NCBI GenBank assembly: GCA_949128115.1
Contig: OX421962.1
Span: 55,469,787-55,533,786, forward strand
Length of the DNA stretch: 64,000 bases
Source of the DNA: Anaspis maculata
Lineage: Eukaryota; Arthropoda; Insecta; Coleoptera; Scraptiidae
Reading direction: 5' to 3'
Part shown: piece after piece, positions 60,427 through 64,000 of the stretch
Layout: the number at the start of each line of letters is the position of its first letter
How positions within the stretch are numbered: position 1 is the stretch's first letter
Program-made: the position numbers and the translations under genes
The notes under the pieces: generated by a model
The model's database searches: none
Told to the model about the DNA's origin: nothing
The model's input: only the letters and a program-made list of their open reading frames with translations

Positions 60427-61172
60427 TTTTTTGGCACTAAAGATCCATCATCCCCCCAGCAATACCACGTGTCGTTAATCTTCAGTTTTCTATACGCCAC
60501 CCTTGCTTGGTTGCCTTTACTCCTCTCTTCTCTAGCACGGCTCCTTATTTGCTTTTGCACGCTTCTTTCTTGCTGAGTCAGGTCGGGATTCACATAAACG
60601 TTGGTACCCTTCAGCCTACCCGCTCGGGATAAGATTGATCTCTTTTCGGCCCAGCTTGGCAGTTCAACAAGGACATCACCCCTTCTATTCAAAACACTGG
60701 CAGATAATGGTTTGATGTTGGTGCCCAATTTCGCCTGGAAAAAATTCTGCACCACATTTTCGACCCCTTCCTCTCTCACAATCGAGAGACCCTGAATCAC
60801 TACATTCTTCCTTCTTGAGCCACGGTCAAATGACTCGACTTTTGCCTCCAGAGTAGTAATCTTCTCCACAAACTGATTTCGCTCGGTCTCCCAAGCTTTC
60901 TCCCGCCGAATTAACTCCTCCTTCAGCAGCTTGATTTCGTTTTTGCCTTCTGCATTCTCCCTTCGGATCGCTACCAACTGCTTCTTCACTTCGTTGCCGT
61001 CTGAAGTGAGTTTTTTCAACTCTTCCAGCACCGTTTGCAGCATCGTTGCTTGATTATCCTCGCCCTTACGAGGATCGTCGCTCTGCAAGCCTTCTCTAAC
61101 CTTCTTGAAAAAATCAGGAAGATCTCCCTGGCTAGATTTTCTGGACCTAGATCTAGATCTGCTTTCAGCCAT
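60420..61172 (-). CDS. LINE ORF1: coiled-coil, RRM-like RNA-binding protein
   Basis: 250 residues. Such proteins coat LINE RNA and act as nucleic-acid chaperones in the ribonucleoprotein. An Arg/Ser-rich start (ESRSRSRSRKSS) is followed by a charged coiled coil at about 45-115 (leucines in LEELKKL, IKLLKEELIRRE, ITTLEAKVESF). An RRM-like core begins RRKNVVIQGL at about 121, and a basic C-terminal part contains RSVQKQIRSRAREERSK. This is the architecture of L1-type ORF1 (Transposase_22-like); no CCHC knuckles are present. The start ATG has good context (GAAATGG) and lies about 106 nt from the element's 5' end. It ends VPKNQ at a TAA that overlaps ORF2. Confidence 0.9.
   Translation of the reverse strand: MAESRSRSRSRKSSQGDLPDFFKKVREGLQSDDPRKGEDNQATMLQTVLEELKKLTSDGNEVKKQLVAIRRENAEGKNEIKLLKEELIRREKAWETERNQFVEKITTLEAKVESFDRGSRRKNVVIQGLSIVREEGVENVVQNFFQAKLGTNIKPLSASVLNRRGDVLVELPSWAEKRSILSRAGRLKGTNVYVNPDLTQQERSVQKQIRSRAREERSKGNQARVAYRKLKINDTWYCWGDDGSLVPKNQ
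60426..60432 (-). promoter_or_regulatory. Predicted -1 frameshift site A AAA AAC
   Basis: In ORF1 frame the sequence reads CCA AAA AAC CAG TAA, so A AAA AAC fits X XXY YYZ exactly. A -1 slip places the ribosome at CCA GTA AAT, the ORF2 frame. That frame is open only from 60447 (TGA at 60450-60448) and ORF1 stops at 60422-60420, so the shift must occur in this 28-nt window. No strong downstream stem is obvious by eye. Confidence 0.7.
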
Positions 61173-61278
61173 TTCGAAATATCCAATCCAATGTTTAGGT
61201 TAGGCAGCAGGGAATTATTACTTATCTTATCAGCACAATAGGCAAGAAGCGACCGCTCGTCGCAAAAACTAAACAAAG

Positions 61279-62118
61279 AATTTTCAAAGATGACGACTTA
61301 ACTCGACTTCCGGTGACCACACGAGAGTTTTGACATTGTCATTGTATCAAGGAGGTCTGAGTTATATAGTGTTGACACCAAACACGCCTCAGCAGGTTTG
61401 GATGACAAAGTTTGGTATTTTTTTATAGTATTCTCTCCCCCTCCCCAAATCTCGGGTCGTAAGGGATGAATGTTCAGGAACTGCGAGTCAAATTTTTCTA
61501 ATGGGTCTAGACAACAAATATGCAAAGTGGCTTGCTTGTACCTATCATCAAATGCCACTTTTTTTGCGTACCGCTAGCACTATAACTGGCCTAGCTTATC
61601 GAGACCAAACTCATATCATGGAGCTCAAAATGAATTCCTCATCAGAGAAAATATCTCAATTCTTCTTTTTCTCAGATTTCAACTTCCTACCCGAAAGGAC
61701 GTCTCATAATAAAATTTCCATCCATTCCTTGCTATTCGTCGGGAAAGTTTTGAGGTGACACGCCGATTTTTCCAAGCATGCCTGAATAATCTGAATTTCA
61801 TTGTGAGTACCTATACCTGGACAATCTGTGCCTGGACATTTTGTAAATTGACTTCGCATATTTAAATTTAAGGTGAAAAAAAACTTGGAAGTCTTAATCA
61901 TTTTGGATGGATGCGTTGACCGTTGATAAAGTAAAATGGACAAGGAGCTGGTGCCTCAAAACTTATGTCATAAGGTACCTACATGATTTTAACCCTATAG
62001 GTTTAATGTGCGTTGTTAAGGTTGTTGAGAATTTTTTTATTCACAATGAGTTAGCAATCGATACATTCCTACAATGAGTTAGCAATCGATACATTCCTAA
62101 CTTTTAAGTTGGGAATTA
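61279..62118. repeat. 840-bp direct repeat, right copy (giant TSD candidate)
   Basis: Partner of 56021-56859; it starts directly at the LINE 5' end. Its outer edge continues into AGTGAATGATTCC, presumably the original neighbour of base 56859. Open frames here duplicate those of the left copy and are not genes. Confidence 0.93.
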
Positions 62119-62837
62119 AGTGAATGATTCCTTACAGGTTGGAAAATAATGTCACTTTCGGACCACGGTCCGAAAGTCCTATACATACCACGGAATACAG
62201 TGTCATTACAGCCTACGGGACTCTATCTCACCTCGGCACCCCTCGGCAATATATTGAATCTCTAGGCTGTAATGAAACGCTTTCCACCTCGGTATGTAAT
62301 ATACTATTTTCTTACATGTCAGACCGGAGCAATGGCGTACCAACGGGGGGGGGGGAGTGCGCTGCGCACCGAGTACCAACAGTAAGGGGGTGTCAGTGTC
62401 GGATTATTCGATTATTCGCAAAAGGAGTCTACAAAACTGGGACGCAAGGCCTTGAAGGGTGTGCAAAACAAGCTGGTGAAGACCCGTCTTCCGAAAAAAA
62501 TTTGTCTGCGGCGCTTTTTTCTCGCATCAGTCACTATGCGTAGGGTTTTCCCTCGGGTTTTCCACTTTGTTGAGAAATCATTTTTCTATGTTCAAAAATA
62601 CCATGACACCAATTGAGCGCGATTTTTCGATCCTAAAAATATGAGGGCGCAAAATTGCCTAATTCGGCACAGGGGGCGTCAATAGCACTTCGCAGTCTCC
62701 ATCCAGCTCAATCTCTAGGTAGGTTTGGGGGGAAGGGGGTGTCACAGGATAGTCCGTCCCAGGTGCCAAATACGCTAGGTACTTCACTGGACCGGGGGCT
62801 TTAGGCTGGTATAATAGGCTTGTCAATTTTCGAAAAA
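62119..62837. other. No gene; small palindrome
   Basis: ACTTTCGGACC-AC-GGTCCGAAAGT is a perfect 11-bp-arm palindrome (about 62154-62177). CATTACAGCCTA near 62204 recurs inverted near 62263. The 139-codon open frame 62124-62543 crosses these and a G run, and is not credible as a gene. Confidence 0.5.
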
Positions 62838-63430
62838 TGTCAAAAATTCATATGCCATAAGATATGTACCTACATAAATGAAACCAACGGGCTTTTGTGT
62901 GGGAACATCCCCTTAATCAAAAATCGGGTCATATAAGACAAAATTTTTGAGGGCTCTCGGTCCATATGATAAGTTTGAATTTTCAAAAAAGGCCAAAATT
63001 TACCTCCTGGAGACTTCTCCCTTGGCATAATTTTAGGAACGAAAAACTATTCTTACATGATTTTTCACGTAGGTTTCAAATCTGCGAATTTTTTAATGGT
63101 ACATCGCTTACAGGGTGCAACATCGAAACATTTTTCTCAAATCGTACACCCTATATTTTAATATGGAAATCGATTTCGTTTTTCATCCTGATTACAAATT
63201 ATATCAAACTTATGGGTTAGTCAACAAAACGCCTGTGAAAACATTGATAAATTTTGGTCCTTTTTTGAAAATATCAAACTTGTCTTATATGGACCGAAAT
63301 CACAGAATCCGAAAGCCCTCAAAAATTTTGTCTCACGACCAGATTTTCGATTAAGGGTATGTTCCCACACAAAGTCGAGTTGGTTTCATTCATGTACCTT
63401 ATGACGTAAGTTTTGAGGCACCAGCTCCCT
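62838..63430. mobile_element. Fold-back repeat, 0.6 kb
   Basis: Left arm about 62838-63000 and right arm about 63250-63430 share GGGAACATxCCCTTAATC and AAAATTTTTGAGGGCT. The outer right arm (GACGTAAGTTTTGAGGCACC) also matches, inverted, a piece of the 840-bp repeat (61948-61985). Confidence 0.7.
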
Positions 63431-63549
63431 GTCTAAAATTAATTAGGTTCAAATTAATAACGGAACAATTTATATAAAAAATATTAAAATATGAACAAAA
63501 CTCAAATATGAATAAAAAATTAAGAGAAAAGTAGGCATAAACATTGGGC

Positions 63550-63890
63550 TTCATCAAACGCTAATAAATAGTTGATCCACCTCTTGACTCTCTAACGGCT
63601 GCACAACTCCGCGGCATATTTTCGATCAGATTCGTAATAAATGAAGTCTTGCGGTATGGATGCCTATTGTTCATGAAGAGCCTGGATCAGTCTGTTGTTG
63701 TTTTGGGGAGGTCCTTCTTGAAGTAACATTTGACGTCCAAATCGAGCCCCACGTGTTCAATAGGGTAACAGTCTGGAGACCGTGCGGGCCAATTGAAAGG
63801 TCGAATGTTCTGCGTTTCCAAAAATTCGTTTATAATTCTTGCTCTATGTGGCGGGCCGAGCATTGTCATCCACGTAGATGAAATAAATCA
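63550..63890 (-). pseudogene. Tc1-like transposase, C-terminal relic
   Basis: The minus strand encodes HRARIINEFLETQNI, then WPARSPDCYPIEHV, the region of the last acidic catalytic residue in DDE transposases of the Tc1/mariner superfamily (SPDLNPIEHxW pattern). A block resembling the usual ending (IPQDF, then RGGST-Y) lies downstream. A DNAR-like block just upstream (about 63870) is in another frame, and a stop lies in the tail. The catalytic core upstream is missing, so this is a broken copy. Confidence 0.8.
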
Positions 63891-64000
63891 TCTTCTACGT
63901 TGTTAGCGTACCTAGGAGATAACAAGGGGAATCAAGCCTAGGTCTCGATATCTTAGTGAGTAAATTGATTGCTGAGTGATTATCAGTCCAGTGCGTCCAT

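Larger units (their letters stand above)
56860..61278 (-). mobile_element. Full-length, apparently intact LINE, 4.4 kb
   Basis: From 5' to 3' on the minus strand: about 106 nt of leader (61278-61173), ORF1 (61172-60420), overlapping ORF2 (to 57115), a 3' region with CTTGTTATAAGAATGTATT and AACAATAAATT, and an AAT-repeat tail at 56860-56890. Both proteins are open throughout. The flanks are 839/840-bp direct repeats. The order APE endonuclease, RT, C-terminal CCHC and no visible RNase H fits the Jockey/CR1/R1 group; the clade was not settled. Youth is supported by the two-difference flanks. Confidence 0.95.

Noticed and set aside
62124..62543. 139-codon open frame on the plus strand
   Set aside because: It runs through a perfect palindrome, an inverted repeat and a G run, with no recognisable domain or gene context.
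1..64000. CRISPR arrays, operons, bacterial ribosome binding sites
   Set aside because: Repeats here are long, degenerate or inverted with no regular spacers, and the genes are eukaryotic retroelements.

Overview
The window looks like non-genic, repeat-packed DNA from an animal nuclear genome, most likely an insect. It is AT-rich, holds a eukaryotic tRNA gene and non-LTR (LINE) retrotransposons, and is filled with palindromic DNA transposon remnants. Scattered GGTACCTA-type words recall sap-sucking Hemiptera such as whiteflies or aphids, but that placement is an impression and not a result. No bacterial-style operon and no complete host protein gene was recognised. Layout: bases 1-3705 are a dimeric satellite of about 635 bp per unit that continues beyond the left edge. 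Bases 3.7-12.4 kb hold a Harbinger-like MITE, several fold-back elements and two LINE scraps. Bases 13-28 kb are dominated by large inverted repeats, many nested inside one another: 13000-14172, 15454-19128, 21133-21726, 21995-25206 and 25450-27650. Several start with TACAGGGTG or CAGTGCTC and sit between TA dinucleotides, as expected of Tc1/mariner-type elements. Bases 31.8-37.9 kb hold another such element pair; one (33472-37637) carries a decayed gene of a PIN/FEN-nuclease-like family and has landed in a tandem repeat. Bases 38.4-40.5 kb hold a short tandem repeat and a LINE endonuclease fragment, each interrupted by a small transposon. Bases 42.8-46.4 kb are a dead, 5'-truncated LINE with a 27-bp target-site duplication and an internal tRNA-like insertion. 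Bases 46.8-48.6 kb hold the only hints of host genes: a possible minus-strand first exon, a possible plus-strand last exon and a convincing tRNA-Leu(AAG). Bases 48.9-52.1 kb hold a fold-back element inserted into its own relative, a hAT-type element and two more copies of the Harbinger-like MITE. Bases 53.1-62.1 kb form the most striking part. A 3.25-kb fold-back element has been hit by a full-length LINE (56860-61278, minus strand) with intact ORF1 and ORF2. This LINE is bracketed by 839/840-bp nearly identical direct repeats that abut both of its ends, which makes them look like an extraordinarily long target-site duplication. Its two ORFs overlap by 28 nt around an A AAA AAC heptamer, the classic -1 ribosomal frameshift signal, and ORF2 has no AUG ahead of its catalytic endonuclease residues. 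The right edge holds a further inverted repeat and a broken Tc1-like transposase. How the parts work together: the intact LINE encodes its own RNA-binding chaperone-like protein and its endonuclease/reverse transcriptase, and its machinery probably mobilised relatives such as the truncated copy. The fold-back elements lack transposases here and would need one supplied in trans.
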